From Lineus longissimus (Eukaryota > Nemertea > Pilidiophora > Heteronemertea > Lineidae): a DNA stretch of 64,000 nucleotides. Below are positions 24,074 to 38,302 of the stretch, piece after piece. The stretch covers positions 5,334,501 to 5,398,500 of the forward strand of contig NC_088313.1 of NCBI RefSeq assembly GCF_910592395.1, given 5' to 3'. A model generated the notes under the pieces. The model was not told where the DNA came from and did not search any database. It was given only the letters and a program-made list of their open reading frames with translations. The stretch's first letter is position 1; each line of letters opens with the position of its first letter. Position numbers and translations under genes: made by a program.

Positions 24074-24968
24074 ATTAGAGGCGGCGATGCGTAGGTTACT
24101 TATAATATCACTGCGCCTACTATAATGCGTCATATTTTGTGGTCAGAGGCATTATGTATGCCTACGTCACAGCTTCGTCGCATTACAGATGTGGTTGGGG
24201 CGCCCATTACACGACGGAGTCTACGCGTAGACATACAGTTCACGCAGGCTCGCACTGAAACAGAAACGGACGCACATTCAAGAACTGCACGCAGACCAAC
24301 ATCGGAAGAAGAGAGTGCCGACTGGACATCAAAGACGCCAACGGTTGGCAAGGTGTCTCATCACTAGGAACGCAGCGTGACGTCACGAGCTCTGACGTCA
24401 CGAGCAGACTACTCCGAGGCTCCCTGACGTCATGAGAGACGCCAGCGCCATCTCCCGAATCAGGACTGACGTCACTAGCAGCAACTTCCACGCCGGTCTG
24501 AACTCAAAAAGCGTCCTAGTATAAACGCTTGGAAGCCAGTAGGCCTGCGCAGTGTTGGGCGGGGGGGGAGAGAGGGGAGGGATGATTTTCGACGGGCTTT
24601 AACCCGCGAATCACCTTTTTGACCGCAACGGTTAATTTGAGCCCCAAAACCACACAAGCAAGCCAATTTGACTGAAACTTAATCATTTTCATCACTTTAA
24701 ACACACCTTATTCTCAATATAAGAAGAAGTATATTTGAAATGGAAAATAACATTCAACTGGTATGGTGAGACCACCCATTCGTCTCAAACGGAACTATAA
24801 CCGCGAGCTGATTGGTTAAATACAGGTGCGGGACCTACAGGCCGGCCCCCTGGCTGCCATTTCCATTTCGCAAAATTCGATGGCCACCACATAAGGTAGC
24901 CTACATTTTCATTTTAACAATCGTACAAGGGAAGAAGAAACAAAATGATTGGGACATGAAGAGAAAAA

Positions 24969-25086
24969 GTCTACAACACGCGGTATTCCGAGGCGGTCAC
25001 CCATCCACGTACTAACCACGCTCGACGTTGCTTGGCTTCGGTGATCGGACGAGAACCGGTGTTTTCAACGTGATATGGTCGTAGAC
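24969..25086 (-). rRNA. 5S ribosomal RNA, unit U25
   Basis: Consensus copy; spacer G8. Confidence 0.97.
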
Positions 25087-25981
25087 ATTAGAGGCGGCGA
25101 TGCGTAGGTTACTTATAATATCACTGCGCCTACTATAATGCGTCATATTTTGTGGTCAGAGGCATTATGTATGCCTACGTCACAGCTTCGTCGCATTACA
25201 GATGTGGTTGGGGCGCCCATTACACGACGGAGTCTACGCGTAGACATACAGTTCACGCAGGCTCGCACTGAAACAGAAACGGACGCACATTCAAGAACTG
25301 CACGCAGACCAACATCGGAAGAAGAGAGTGCCGACTGGACATCAAAGACGCCAACGGTTGGCAAGGTGTCTCATCACTAGGAACGCAGCGTGACGTCACG
25401 AGCTCTGACGTCACGAGCAGACTACTCCGAGGCTCCCTGACGTCATGAGAGACGCCAGCGCCATCTCCCGAATCAGGACTGACGTCACTAGCAGCAACTT
25501 CCACGCCGGTCTGAACTCAAAAAGCGTCCTAGTATAAACGCTTGGAAGCCAGTAGGCCTGCGCAGTGTTGGGCGGGGGGGGAGAGAGGGGAGGGATGATT
25601 TTCGACGGGCTTTAACCCGCGAATCACCTTTTTGACCGCAACGGTTAATTTGAGCCCCAAAACCACACAAGCAAGCCAATTTGACTGAAACTTAATCATT
25701 TTCATCACTTTAAACACACCTTATTCTCAATATAAGAAGAAGTATATTTGAAATGGAAAATAACATTCAACTGGTATGGTGAGACCACCCATTCGTCTCA
25801 AACGGAACTATAACCGCGAGCTGATTGGTTAAATACAGGTGCGGGACCTACAGGCCGGCCCCCTGGCTGCCATTTCCATTTCGCAAAATTCGATGGCCAC
25901 CACATAAGGTAGCCTACATTTTCATTTTAACAATCGTACAAGGGAAGAAGAAACAAAATGATTGGGACATGAAGAGAAAAA

Positions 25982-26108
25982 GTCTACAACACGCGGTATT
26001 CCGAGGCGGTCACCCATCCACGTACTAACCACGCTCGACGTGCTCGACGTTGCTTGGCTTCGGTGATCGGACGAGAACCGGTGTTTTCAACGTGATATGG
26101 TCGTAGAC
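25982..26108 (-). pseudogene. 5S rRNA copy with internal 9-bp tandem duplication, unit U26
   Basis: The copy is 127 nt because the plus-strand 9-mer GCTCGACGT at 26033-26041 is repeated at 26042-26050. In the RNA this adds ACGTCGAGC at about nt 59-67, between box A and helix V. It lengthens the A-to-C box spacing and extends the arm of loop B/helix III. Both ends, the TATA-like box and the T5 terminator are intact, so it may still be transcribed, but ribosome incorporation is doubtful. Spacer G11. Confidence 0.85.
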
Positions 26109-27006
26109 ATTAGAGGCGGCGATGCGTAGGTTACTTATAATATCACTGCGCCTACTATAATGCGTCATATTTTGTGGTCAGAGGCATTATGTATGCCTAC
26201 GTCACAGCTTCGTCGCATTACAGATGTGGTTGGGGCGCCCATTACACGACGGAGTCTACGCGTAGACATACAGTTCACGCAGGCTCGCACTGAAACAGAA
26301 ACGGACGCACATTCAAGAACTGCACGCAGACCAACATCGGAAGAAGAGAGTGCCGACTGGACATCAAAGACGCCAACGGTTGGCAAGGTGTCTCATCACT
26401 AGGAACGCAGCGTGACGTCACGAGCTCTGACGTCACGAGCAGACTACTCCGAGGCTCCCTGACGTCATGAGAGACGCCAGCGCCATCTCCCGAATCAGGA
26501 CTGACGTCACTAGCAGCAACTTCCACGCCGGTCTGAACTCAAAAAGCGTCCTAGTATAAACGCTTGGAAGCCAGTAGGCCTGCGCAGTGTTGGGCGGGGG
26601 GGGGGGAGAGAGGGGAGGGATGATTTTCGACGGGCTTTAACCCGCGAATCACCTTTTTGACCGCAACGGTTAATTTGAGCCCCAAAACCACACAAGCAAG
26701 CCAATTTGACTGAAACTTAATCATTTTCATCACTTTAAACACACCTTATTCTCAATATAAGAAGAAGTATATTTGAAATGGAAAATAACATTCAACTGGT
26801 ATGGTGAGACCACCCATTCGTCTCAAACGGAACTATAACCGCGAGCTGATTGGTTAAATACAGGTGCGGGACCTACAGGCCGGCCCCCTGGCTGCCATTT
26901 CCATTTCGCAAAATTCGATGGCCACCACATAAGGTAGCCTACATTTTCATTTTAACAATCGTACAAGGGAAGAAGAAACAAAATGATTGGGACATGAAGA
27001 GAAAAA

Positions 27007-27124
27007 GTCTACAACACGCGGTATTCCGAGGCGGTCACCCATCCACGTACTAACCACGCTCGACGTTGCTTGGCTTCGGTGATCGGACGAGAACCGGTGT
27101 TTTCAACGTGATATGGTCGTAGAC
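27007..27124 (-). rRNA. 5S ribosomal RNA, unit U27
   Basis: Consensus copy; spacer G10. Confidence 0.97.
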
Positions 27125-28021
27125 ATTAGAGGCGGCGATGCGTAGGTTACTTATAATATCACTGCGCCTACTATAATGCGTCATATTTTGTGGTCAGAGG
27201 CATTATGTATGCCTACGTCACAGCTTCGTCGCATTACAGATGTGGTTGGGGCGCCCATTACACGACGGAGTCTACGCGTAGACATACAGTTCACGCAGGC
27301 TCGCACTGAAACAGAAACGGACGCACATTCAAGAACTGCACGCAGACCAACATCGGAAGAAGAGAGTGCCGACTGGACATCAAAGACGCCAACGGTTGGC
27401 AAGGTGTCTCATCACTAGGAACGCAGCGTGACGTCACGAGCTCTGACGTCACGAGCAGACTACTCCGAGGCTCCCTGACGTCATGAGAGACGCCAGCGCC
27501 ATCTCCCGAATCAGGACTGACGTCACTAGCAGCAACTTCCACGCCGGTCTGAACTCAAAAAGCGTCCTAGTATAAACGCTTGGAAGCCAGTAGGCCTGCG
27601 CAGTGTTGGGCGGGGGGGGGGAGAGAGGGGAGGGATGATTTTCGACGGGCTTTAACCCGCGAATCACCTTTTTGACCGCAACGGTTAATTTGAGCCCCAA
27701 AACCACACAAGCAAGCCAATTTGACTGAAACTTAATCATTTTCATCACTTTAAACACACCTTATTCTCAATATAAGAAGAAGTATATTTGAAATGGAAAA
27801 TAACATTCAACTGGTATGGTGAGACCACCCATTCGTCTCAAACGGAACTATAACCGCGAGCTGATTGGTTAAATACAGGTGCGGGACCTACAGGCCGGCC
27901 CCCTGGCTGCCATTTCCATTTCGCAAAATTCGATGGCCACCACATAAGGTAGCCTACATTTTCATTTTAACAATCGTACAAGGGAAGAAGAAACAAAATG
28001 ATTGGGACATGAAGAGAAAAA

Positions 28022-28139
28022 GTCTACAACACGCGGTATTTCGAGGCGGTCACCCATCCACGTACTAACCACGCTCGACGTTGCTTGGCTTCGGTGATCG
28101 GACGAGAACCGGTGTTTTCAACGTGATATGGTCGTAGAC
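28022..28139 (-). rRNA. 5S ribosomal RNA variant, unit U28
   Basis: One change, plus-strand C to T at 28041, giving G99A in the loop E side of the RNA. Spacer G7 is the shortest G-tract in the window. Confidence 0.95.
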
Positions 28140-29033
28140 ATTAGAGGCGGCGATGCGTAGGTTACTTATAATATCACTGCGCCTACTATAATGCGTCATA
28201 TTTTGTGGTCAGAGGCATTATGTATGCCTACGTCACAGCTTCGTCGCATTACAGATGTGGTTGGGGCGCCCATTACACGACGGAGTCTACGCGTAGACAT
28301 ACAGTTCACGCAGGCTCGCACTGAAACAGAAACGGACGCACATTCAAGAACTGCACGCAGACCAACATCGGAAGAAGAGAGTGCCGACTGGACATCAAAG
28401 ACGCCAACGGTTGGCAAGGTGTCTCATCACTAGGAACGCAGCGTGACGTCACGAGCTCTGACGTCACGAGCAGACTACTCCGAGGCTCCCTGACGTCATG
28501 AGAGACGCCAGCGCCATCTCCCGAATCAGGACTGACGTCACTAGCAGCAACTTCCACGCCGGTCTGAACTCAAAAAGCGTCCTAGTATAAACGCTTGGAA
28601 GCCAGTAGGCCTGCGCAGTGTTGGGCGGGGGGGAGAGAGGGGAGGGATGATTTTCGACGGGCTTTAACCCGCGAATCACCTTTTTGACCGCAACGGTTAA
28701 TTTGAGCCCCAAAACCACACAAGCAAGCCAATTTGACTGAAACTTAATCATTTTCATCACTTTAAACACACCTTATTCTCAATATAAGAAGAAGTATATT
28801 TGAAATGGAAAATAACATTCAACTGGTATGGTGAGACCACCCATTCGTCTCAAACGGAACTATAACCGCGAGCTGATTGGTTAAATACAGGTGCGGGACC
28901 TACAGGCCGGCCCCCTGGCTGCCATTTACATTTCGCAAAATTCGATGGCCACCACATAAGGTAGCCTACATTTTCATTTTAACAATCGTACAAGGGAAGA
29001 AGAAACAAAATGATTGGGACATGAAGAGAAAAA

Positions 29034-29151
29034 GTCTACAACACGCGGTATTCCGAGGCGGTCACCCATCCACGTACTAACCACGCTCGACGTTGCTTGG
29101 CTTCGGTGATCGGACGAGAACCGGTGTTTTCAACGTGATATGGTCGTAGAC
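29034..29151 (-). rRNA. 5S ribosomal RNA, unit U29
   Basis: Consensus copy; its spacer G-tract is interrupted near the start by a T (29640) followed by G9, and a CpG transition is present at 29688. Confidence 0.97.
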
Positions 29152-30049
29152 ATTAGAGGCGGCGATGCGTAGGTTACTTATAATATCACTGCGCCTACTA
29201 TAATGCGTCATATTTTGTGGTCAGAGGCATTATGTATGCCTACGTCACAGCTTCGTCGCATTACAGATGTGGTTGGGGCGCCCATTACACGACGGAGTCT
29301 ACGCGTAGACATACAGTTCACGCAGGCTCGCACTGAAACAGAAACGGACGCACATTCAAGAACTGCACGCAGACCAACATCGGAAGAAGAGAGTGCCGAC
29401 TGGACATCAAAGACGCCAACGGTTGGCAAGGTGTCTCATCACTAGGAACGCAGCGTGACGTCACGAGCTCTGACGTCACGAGCAGACTACTCCGAGGCTC
29501 CCTGACGTCATGAGAGACGCCAGCGCCATCTCCCGAATCAGGACTGACGTCACTAGCAGCAACTTCCACGCCGGTCTGAACTCAAAAAGCGTCCTAGTAT
29601 AAACGCTTGGAAGCCAGTAGGCCTGCGCAGTGTTGGGCGTGGGGGGGGGAGAGAGGGGAGGGATGATTTTCGACGGGCTTTAACCCGTGAATCACCTTTT
29701 TGACCGCAACGGTTAATTTGAGCCCCAAAACCACACAAGCAAGCCAATTTGACTGAAACTTAATCATTTTCATCACTTTAAACACACCTTATTCTCAATA
29801 TAAGAAGAAGTATATTTGAAATGGAAAATAACATTCAACTGGTATGGTGAGACCACCCATTCGTCTCAAACGGAACTATAACCGCGAGCTGATTGGTTAA
29901 ATACAGGTGCGGGACCTACAGGCCGGCCCCCTGGCTGCCATTTCCATTTCGCAAAATTCGATGGCCACCACATAAGGTAGCCTACATTTTCATTTTAACA
30001 ATCGTACAAGGGAAGAAGAAACAAAATGATTGGGACATGAAGAGAAAAA

Positions 30050-30167
30050 GTCTACAACACGCGGTATTCCGAGGCGGTCACCCATCCACGTACTAACCAC
30101 GCTCGACGTTGCTTGGCTTCGGTGATCGGACGAGAACCGGTGTTTTCAACGTGATATGGTCGTAGAC
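30050..30167 (-). rRNA. 5S ribosomal RNA, unit U30
   Basis: Consensus copy; spacer G11; the first CRE is changed to TGACGTAA (about 30477), and a CpG transition lies at 30702. Confidence 0.97.
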
Positions 30168-31065
30168 ATTAGAGGCGGCGATGCGTAGGTTACTTATAAT
30201 ATCACTGCGCCTACTATAATGCGTCATATTTTGTGGTCAGAGGCATTATGTATGCCTACGTCACAGCTTCGTCGCATTACAGATGTGGTTGGGGCGCCCA
30301 TTACACGACGGAGTCTACGCGTAGACATACAGTTCACGCAGGCTCGCACTGAAACAGAAACGGACGCACATTCAAGAACTGCACGCAGACCAACATCGGA
30401 AGAAGAGAGTGCCGACTGGACATCAAAGACGCCAACGGTTGGCAAGGTGTCTCATCACTAGGAACGCAGCGTGACGTAACGAGCTCTGACGTCACGAGCA
30501 GACTACTCCGAGGCTCCCTGACGTCATGAGAGACGCCAGCGCCATCTCCCGAATCAGGACTGACGTCACTAGCAGCAACTTCCACGCCGGTCTGAACTCA
30601 AAAAGCGTCCTAGTATAAACGCTTGGAAGCCAGTAGGCCTGCGCAGTGTTGGGCGGGGGGGGGGGAGAGAGGGGAGGGATGATTTTCGACGGGCTTTAAC
30701 CTGCGAATCACCTTTTTGACCGCAACGGTTAATTTGAGCCCCAAAACCACACAAGCAAGCCAATTTGACTGAAACTTAATCATTTTCATCACTTTAAACA
30801 CACCTTATTCTCAATATAAGAAGAAGTATATTTGAAATGGAAAATAACATTCAACTGGTATGGTGAGACCACCCATTCGTCTCAAACGGAACTATAACCG
30901 CGAGCTGATTGGTTAAATACAGGTGCGGGACCTACAGGCCGGCCCCCTGGCTGCCATTTCCATTTCGCAAAATTCGATGGCCACCACATAAGGTAGCCTA
31001 CATTTTCATTTTAACAATCGTACAAGGGAAGAAGAAACAAAATGATTGGGACATGAAGAGAAAAA

Positions 31066-31183
31066 GTCTACAACACGCGGTATTCCGAGGCGGTCACCCA
31101 TCCACGTACTAACCACGCTCGACGTTGCTTGGCTTCGGTGATCGGACGAGAACCGGTGTTTTCAACGTGATATGGTCGTAGAC
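31066..31183 (-). rRNA. 5S ribosomal RNA, unit U31
   Basis: Consensus copy; spacer G13; shares the CpG transition of the previous spacer (31720). Confidence 0.97.
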
Positions 31184-32083
31184 ATTAGAGGCGGCGATGC
31201 GTAGGTTACTTATAATATCACTGCGCCTACTATAATGCGTCATATTTTGTGGTCAGAGGCATTATGTATGCCTACGTCACAGCTTCGTCGCATTACAGAT
31301 GTGGTTGGGGCGCCCATTACACGACGGAGTCTACGCGTAGACATACAGTTCACGCAGGCTCGCACTGAAACAGAAACGGACGCACATTCAAGAACTGCAC
31401 GCAGACCAACATCGGAAGAAGAGAGTGCCGACTGGACATCAAAGACGCCAACGGTTGGCAAGGTGTCTCGTCACTAGGAACGCAGCGTGACGTCACGAGC
31501 TCTGACGTCACGAGCAGACTACTCCGAGGCTCCCTGACGTCATGAGAGACGCCAGCGCCATCTCCCGAATCAGGACTGACGTCACTAGCAGCAACTTCCA
31601 CGCCGGTCTGAACTCAAAAAGCGTCCTAGTATAAACGCTTGGAAGCCAGTAGGCCTGCGCAGTGTTGGGCGGGGGGGGGGGGGAGAGAGGGGAGGGATGA
31701 TTTTCGACGGGCTTTAACCTGCGAATCACCTTTTTGACCGCAACGGTTAATTTGAGCCCCAAAACCACACAAGCAAGCCAATTTGACTGAAACTTAATCA
31801 TTTTCATCACTTTAAACACACCTTATTCTCAATATAAGAAGAAGTATATTTGAAATGGAAAATAACATTCAACTGGTATGGTGAGACCACCCATTCGTCT
31901 CAAACGGAACTATAACCGCGAGCTGATTGGTTAAATACAGGTGCGGGACCTACAGGCCGGCCCCCTGGCTGCCATTTCCATTTCGCAAAATTCGATGGCC
32001 ACCACATAAGGTAGCCTACATTTTCATTTTAACAATCGTACAAGGGAAGAAGAAACAAAATGATTGGGACATGAAGAGAAAAA

Positions 32084-32201
32084 GTCTACAACACGCGGTA
32101 TTCCGAGGCGGTCACCCATCCACGTACTAACCACGCTCGACGTTGCTTGGCTTCGGTGATCGGACGAGAACCGGTGTTTTCAACGTGATATGGTCGTAGA
32201 C
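32084..32201 (-). rRNA. 5S ribosomal RNA, unit U32
   Basis: Consensus copy; spacer G8. Confidence 0.97.
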
Positions 32202-33096
32202 ATTAGAGGCGGCGATGCGTAGGTTACTTATAATATCACTGCGCCTACTATAATGCGTCATATTTTGTGGTCAGAGGCATTATGTATGCCTACGTCACAG
32301 CTTCGTCGCATTACAGATGTGGTTGGGGCGCCCATTACACGACGGAGTCTACGCGTAGACATACAGTTCACGCAGGCTCGCACTGAAACAGAAACGGACG
32401 CACATTCAAGAACTGCACGCAGACCAACATCGGAAGAAGAGAGTGCCGACTGGACATCAAAGACGCCAACGGTTGGCAAGGTGTCTCATCACTAGGAACG
32501 CAGCGTGACGTCACGAGCTCTGACGTCACGAGCAGACTACTCCGAGGCTCCCTGACGTCATGAGAGACGCCAGCGCCATCTCCCGAATCAGGACTGACGT
32601 CACTAGCAGCAACTTCCACGCCGGTCTGAACTCAAAAAGCGTCCTAGTATAAACGCTTGGAAGCCAGTAGGCCTGCGCAGTGTTGGGCGGGGGGGGAGAG
32701 AGGGGAGGGATGATTTTCGACGGGCTTTAACCCGCGAATCACCTTTTTGACCGCAACGGTTAATTTGAGCCCCAAAACCACACAAGCAAGCCAATTTGAC
32801 TGAAACTTAATCATTTTCATCACTTTAAACACACCTTATTCTCAATATAAGAAGAAGTATATTTGAAATGGAAAATAACATTCAACTGGTATGGTGAGAC
32901 CACCCATTCGTCTCAAACGGAACTATAACCGCGAGCTGATTGGTTAAATACAGGTGCGGGACCTACAGGCCGGCCCCCTGGCTGCCATTTCCATTTCGCA
33001 AAATTCGATGGCCACCACATAAGGTAGCCTACATTTTCATTTTAACAATCGTACAAGGGAAGAAGAAACAAAATGATTGGGACATGAAGAGAAAAA

Positions 33097-33214
33097 GTCT
33101 ACAACACGCGGTATTCCGAGGCGGTCACCCATCCACGTACTAACCACGCTCGACGTTGCTTGGCTTCGGTGATCGGACGAGAACCGGTGTTTTCAACGTG
33201 ATATGGTCGTAGAC
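33097..33214 (-). rRNA. 5S ribosomal RNA, unit U33
   Basis: Consensus copy; spacer G11. Confidence 0.97.
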
Positions 33215-34112
33215 ATTAGAGGCGGCGATGCGTAGGTTACTTATAATATCACTGCGCCTACTATAATGCGTCATATTTTGTGGTCAGAGGCATTATGTAT
33301 GCCTACGTCACAGCTTCGTCGCATTACAGATGTGGTTGGGGCGCCCATTACACGACGGAGTCTACGCGTAGACATACAGTTCACGCAGGCTCGCACTGAA
33401 ACAGAAACGGACGCACATTCAAGAACTGCACGCAGACCAACATCGGAAGAAGAGAGTGCCGACTGGACATCAAAGACGCCAACGGTTGGCAAGGTGTCTC
33501 ATCACTAGGAACGCAGCGTGACGTCACGAGCTCTGACGTCACGAGCAGACTACTCCGAGGCTCCCTGACGTCATGAGAGACGCCAGCGCCATCTCCCGAA
33601 TCAGGACTGACGTCACTAGCAGCAACTTCCACGCCGGTCTGAACTCAAAAAGCGTCCTAGTATAAACGCTTGGAAGCCAGTAGGCCTGCGCAGTGTTGGG
33701 CGGGGGGGGGGGAGAGAGGGGAGGGATGATTTTCGACGGGCTTTAACCCGCGAATCACCTTTTTGACCGCAACGGTTAATTTGAGCCCCAAAACCACACA
33801 AGCAAGCCAATTTGACTGAAACTTAATCATTTTCATCACTTTAAACACACCTTATTCTCAATATAAGAAGAAGTATATTTGAAATGGAAAATAACATTCA
33901 ACTGGTATGGTGAGACCACCCATTCGTCTCAAACGGAACTATAACCGCGAGCTGATTGGTTAAATACAGGTGCGGGACCTACAGGCCGGCCCCCTGGCTG
34001 CCATTTCCATTTCGCAAAATTCGATGGCCACCACATAAGGTAGCCTACATTTTCATTTTAACAATCGTACAAGGGAAGAAGAAACAAAATGATTGGGACA
34101 TGAAGAGAAAAA

Positions 34113-34230
34113 GTCTACAACACGCGGTATTCCGAGGCGGTCACCCATCCACGTACTAACCACGCTCGACGTTGCTTGGCTTCGGTGATCGGACGAGAAC
34201 CGGTGTTTTCAACGTGATATGGTCGTAGAC
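34113..34230 (-). rRNA. 5S ribosomal RNA, unit U34
   Basis: Consensus copy; spacer G13; T to A at about 34391 beside the spacer palindrome. Confidence 0.97.
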
Positions 34231-35130
34231 ATTAGAGGCGGCGATGCGTAGGTTACTTATAATATCACTGCGCCTACTATAATGCGTCATATTTTGTGGT
34301 CAGAGGCATTATGTATGCCTACGTCACAGCTTCGTCGCATTACAGATGTGGTTGGGGCGCCCATTACACGACGGAGTCTACGCGTAGACAAACAGTTCAC
34401 GCAGGCTCGCACTGAAACAGAAACGGACGCACATTCAAGAACTGCACGCAGACCAACATCGGAAGAAGAGAGTGCCGACTGGACATCAAAGACGCCAACG
34501 GTTGGCAAGGTGTCTCATCACTAGGAACGCAGCGTGACGTCACGAGCTCTGACGTCACGAGCAGACTACTCCGAGGCTCCCTGACGTCATGAGAGACGCC
34601 AGCGCCATCTCCCGAATCAGGACTGACGTCACTAGCAGCAACTTCCACGCCGGTCTGAACTCAAAAAGCGTCCTAGTATAAACGCTTGGAAGCCAGTAGG
34701 CCTGCGCAGTGTTGGGCGGGGGGGGGGGGGAGAGAGGGGAGGGATGATTTTCGACGGGCTTTAACCCGCGAATCACCTTTTTGACCGCAACGGTTAATTT
34801 GAGCCCCAAAACCACACAAGCAAGCCAATTTGACTGAAACTTAATCATTTTCATCACTTTAAACACACCTTATTCTCAATATAAGAAGAAGTATATTTGA
34901 AATGGAAAATAACATTCAACTGGTATGGTGAGACCAACCATTCGTCTCAAACGGAACTATAACCGCGAGCTGATTGGTTAAATACAGGTGCGGGACCTAC
35001 AGGCCGGCCCCCTGGCTGCCATTTCCATTTCGCAAAATTCGATGGCCACCACATAAGGTAGCCTACATTTTCATTTTAACAATCGTACAAGGGAAGAAGA
35101 AACAAAATGATTGGGACATGAAGAGAAAAA

Positions 35131-35248
35131 GTCTACAACACGCGGTATTCCGAGGCGGTCACCCATCCACGTACTAACCACGCTCGACGTTGCTTGGCTT
35201 CGGTGATCGGACGAGAACCGGTGTTTTCAACGTGATATGGTCGTAGAC
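35131..35248 (-). rRNA. 5S ribosomal RNA, unit U35
   Basis: Consensus copy; spacer G13. Confidence 0.97.
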
Positions 35249-36148
35249 ATTAGAGGCGGCGATGCGTAGGTTACTTATAATATCACTGCGCCTACTATAA
35301 TGCGTCATATTTTGTGGTCAGAGGCATTATGTATGCCTACGTCACAGCTTCGTCGCATTACAGATGTGGTTGGGGCGCCCATTACACGACGGAGTCTACG
35401 CGTAGACATACAGTTCACGCAGGCTCGCACTGAAACAGAAACGGACGCACATTCAAGAACTGCACGCAGACCAACATCGGAAGAAGAGAGTGCCGACTGG
35501 ACATCAAAGACGCCAACGGTTGGCAAGGTGTCTCATCACTAGGAACGCAGCGTGACGTCACGAGCTCTGACGTCACGAGCAGACTACTCCGAGGCTCCCT
35601 GACGTCATGAGAGACGCCAGCGCCATCTCCCGAATCAGGACTGACGTCACTAGCAGCAACTTCCACGCCGGTCTGAACTCAAAAAGCGTCCTAGTATAAA
35701 CGCTTGGAAGCCAGTAGGCCTGCGCAGTGTTGGGCGGGGGGGGGGGGGAGAGAGGGGAGGGATGATTTTCGACGGGCTTTAACCCGCGAATCACCTTTTT
35801 GACCGCAACGGTTAATTTGAGCCCCAAAACCACACAAGCAAGCCAATTTGACTGAAACTTAATCATTTTCATCACTTTAAACACACCTTATTCTCAATAT
35901 AAGAAGAAGTATATTTGAAATGGAAAATAACATTCAACTGGTATGGTGAGACCACCCATTCGTCTCAAACGGAACTATAACCGCGAGCTGATTGGTTAAA
36001 TACAGGTGCGGGACCTACAGGCCGGCCCCCTGGCTGCCATTTCCATTTCGCAAAATTCGATGGCCACCACATAAGGTAGCCTACATTTTCATTTTAACAA
36101 TCGTACAAGGGAAGAAGAAACAAAATGATTGGGACATGAAGAGAAAAA

Positions 36149-36266
36149 GTCTACAACACGCGGTATTCCGAGGCGGTCACCCATCCACGTACTAACCACG
36201 CTCGACGTTGCTTGGCTTCGGTGATCGGACGAGAACCGGTGTTTTCAACGTGATATGGTCGTAGAC
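36149..36266 (-). rRNA. 5S ribosomal RNA, unit U36
   Basis: Consensus copy; spacer G14. Confidence 0.97.
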
Positions 36267-37167
36267 ATTAGAGGCGGCGATGCGTAGGTTACTTATAATA
36301 TCACTGCGCCTACTATAATGCGTCATATTTTGTGGTCAGAGGCATTATGTATGCCTACGTCACAGCTTCGTCGCATTACAGATGTGGTTGGGGCGCCCAT
36401 TACACGACGGAGTCTACGCGTAGACATACAGTTCACGCAGGCTCGCACTGAAACAGAAACGGACGCACATTCAAGAACTGCACGCAGACCAACATCGGAA
36501 GAAGAGAGTGCCGACTGGACATCAAAGACGCCAACGGTTGGCAAGGTGTCTCATCACTAGGAACGCAGCGTGACGTCACGAGCTCTGACGTCACGAGCAG
36601 ACTACTCCGAGGCTCCCTGACGTCATGAGAGACGCCAGCGCCATCTCCCGAATCAGGACTGACGTCACTAGCAGCAACTTCCACGCCGGTCTGAACTCAA
36701 AAAGCGTCCTAGTATAAACGCTTGGAAGCCAGTAGGCCTGCGCAGTGTTGGGCGGGGGGGGGGGGGGAGAGAGGGGAGGGATGATTTTCGACGGGCTTTA
36801 ACCCGCGAATCACCTTTTTGACCGCAACGGTTAATTTGAGCCCCAAAACCACACAAGCAAGCCAATTTGACTGAAACTTAATCATTTTCATCACTTTAAA
36901 CACACCTTATTCTCAATATAAGAAGAAGTATATTTGAAATGGAAAATAACATTCAACTGGTATGGTGAGACCACCCATTCGTCTCAAACGGAACTATAAC
37001 CGCGAGCTGATTGGTTAAATACAGGTGCGGGACCTACAGGCCGGCCCCCTGGCTGCCATTTCCATTTCGCAAAATTCGATGGCCACCACATAAGGTAGCC
37101 TACATTTTCATTTTAACAATCGTACAAGGGAAGAAGAAACAAAATGATTGGGACATGAAGAGAAAAA

Positions 37168-37285
37168 GTCTACAACACGCGGTATTCCGAGGCGGTCACC
37201 CATCCACGTACTAACCACGCTCGACGTTGCTTGGCTTCGGTGATCGGACGAGAACCGGTGTTTTCAACGTGATATGGTCGTAGAC
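37168..37285 (-). rRNA. 5S ribosomal RNA, unit U37
   Basis: Consensus copy; spacer G12; T to A between the third and fourth CRE at about 37663. Confidence 0.97.
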
Positions 37286-38184
37286 ATTAGAGGCGGCGAT
37301 GCGTAGGTTACTTATAATATCACTGCGCCTACTATAATGCGTCATATTTTGTGGTCAGAGGCATTATGTATGCCTACGTCACAGCTTCGTCGCATTACAG
37401 ATGTGGTTGGGGCGCCCATTACACGACGGAGTCTACGCGTAGACATACAGTTCACGCAGGCTCGCACTGAAACAGAAACGGACGCACATTCAAGAACTGC
37501 ACGCAGACCAACATCGGAAGAAGAGAGTGCCGACTGGACATCAAAGACGCCAACGGTTGGCAAGGTGTCTCATCACTAGGAACGCAGCGTGACGTCACGA
37601 GCTCTGACGTCACGAGCAGACTACTCCGAGGCTCCCTGACGTCATGAGAGACGCCAGCGCCAACTCCCGAATCAGGACTGACGTCACTAGCAGCAACTTC
37701 CACGCCGGTCTGAACTCAAAAAGCGTCCTAGTATAAACGCTTGGAAGCCAGTAGGCCTGCGCAGTGTTGGGCGGGGGGGGGGGGAGAGAGGGGAGGGATG
37801 ATTTTCGACGGGCTTTAACCCGCGAATCACCTTTTTGACCGCAACGGTTAATTTGAGCCCCAAAACCACACAAGCAAGCCAATTTGACTGAAACTTAATC
37901 ATTTTCATCACTTTAAACACACCTTATTCTCAATATAAGAAGAAGTATATTTGAAATGGAAAATAACATTCAACTGGTATGGTGAGACCACCCATTCGTC
38001 TCAAACGGAACTATAACCGCGAGCTGATTGGTTAAATACAGGTGCGGGACCTACAGGCCGGCCCCCTGGCTGCCATTTCCATTTCGCAAAATTCGATGGC
38101 CACCACATAAGGTAGCCTACATTTTCATTTTAACAATCGTACAAGGGAAGAAGAAACAAAATGATTGGGACATGAAGAGAAAAA

Positions 38185-38302
38185 GTCTACAACACGCGGT
38201 ATTCCGAGGCGGTCACCCATCCACGTACTAACCACGCTCGACGTTGCTTGGCTTCGGTGATCGGACGAGAACCGGTGTTTTCAACGTGATATGGTCGTAG
38301 AC
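38185..38302 (-). rRNA. 5S ribosomal RNA, unit U38
   Basis: Consensus copy; spacer G17; substitutions at about 38495 and 38663. Confidence 0.97.
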
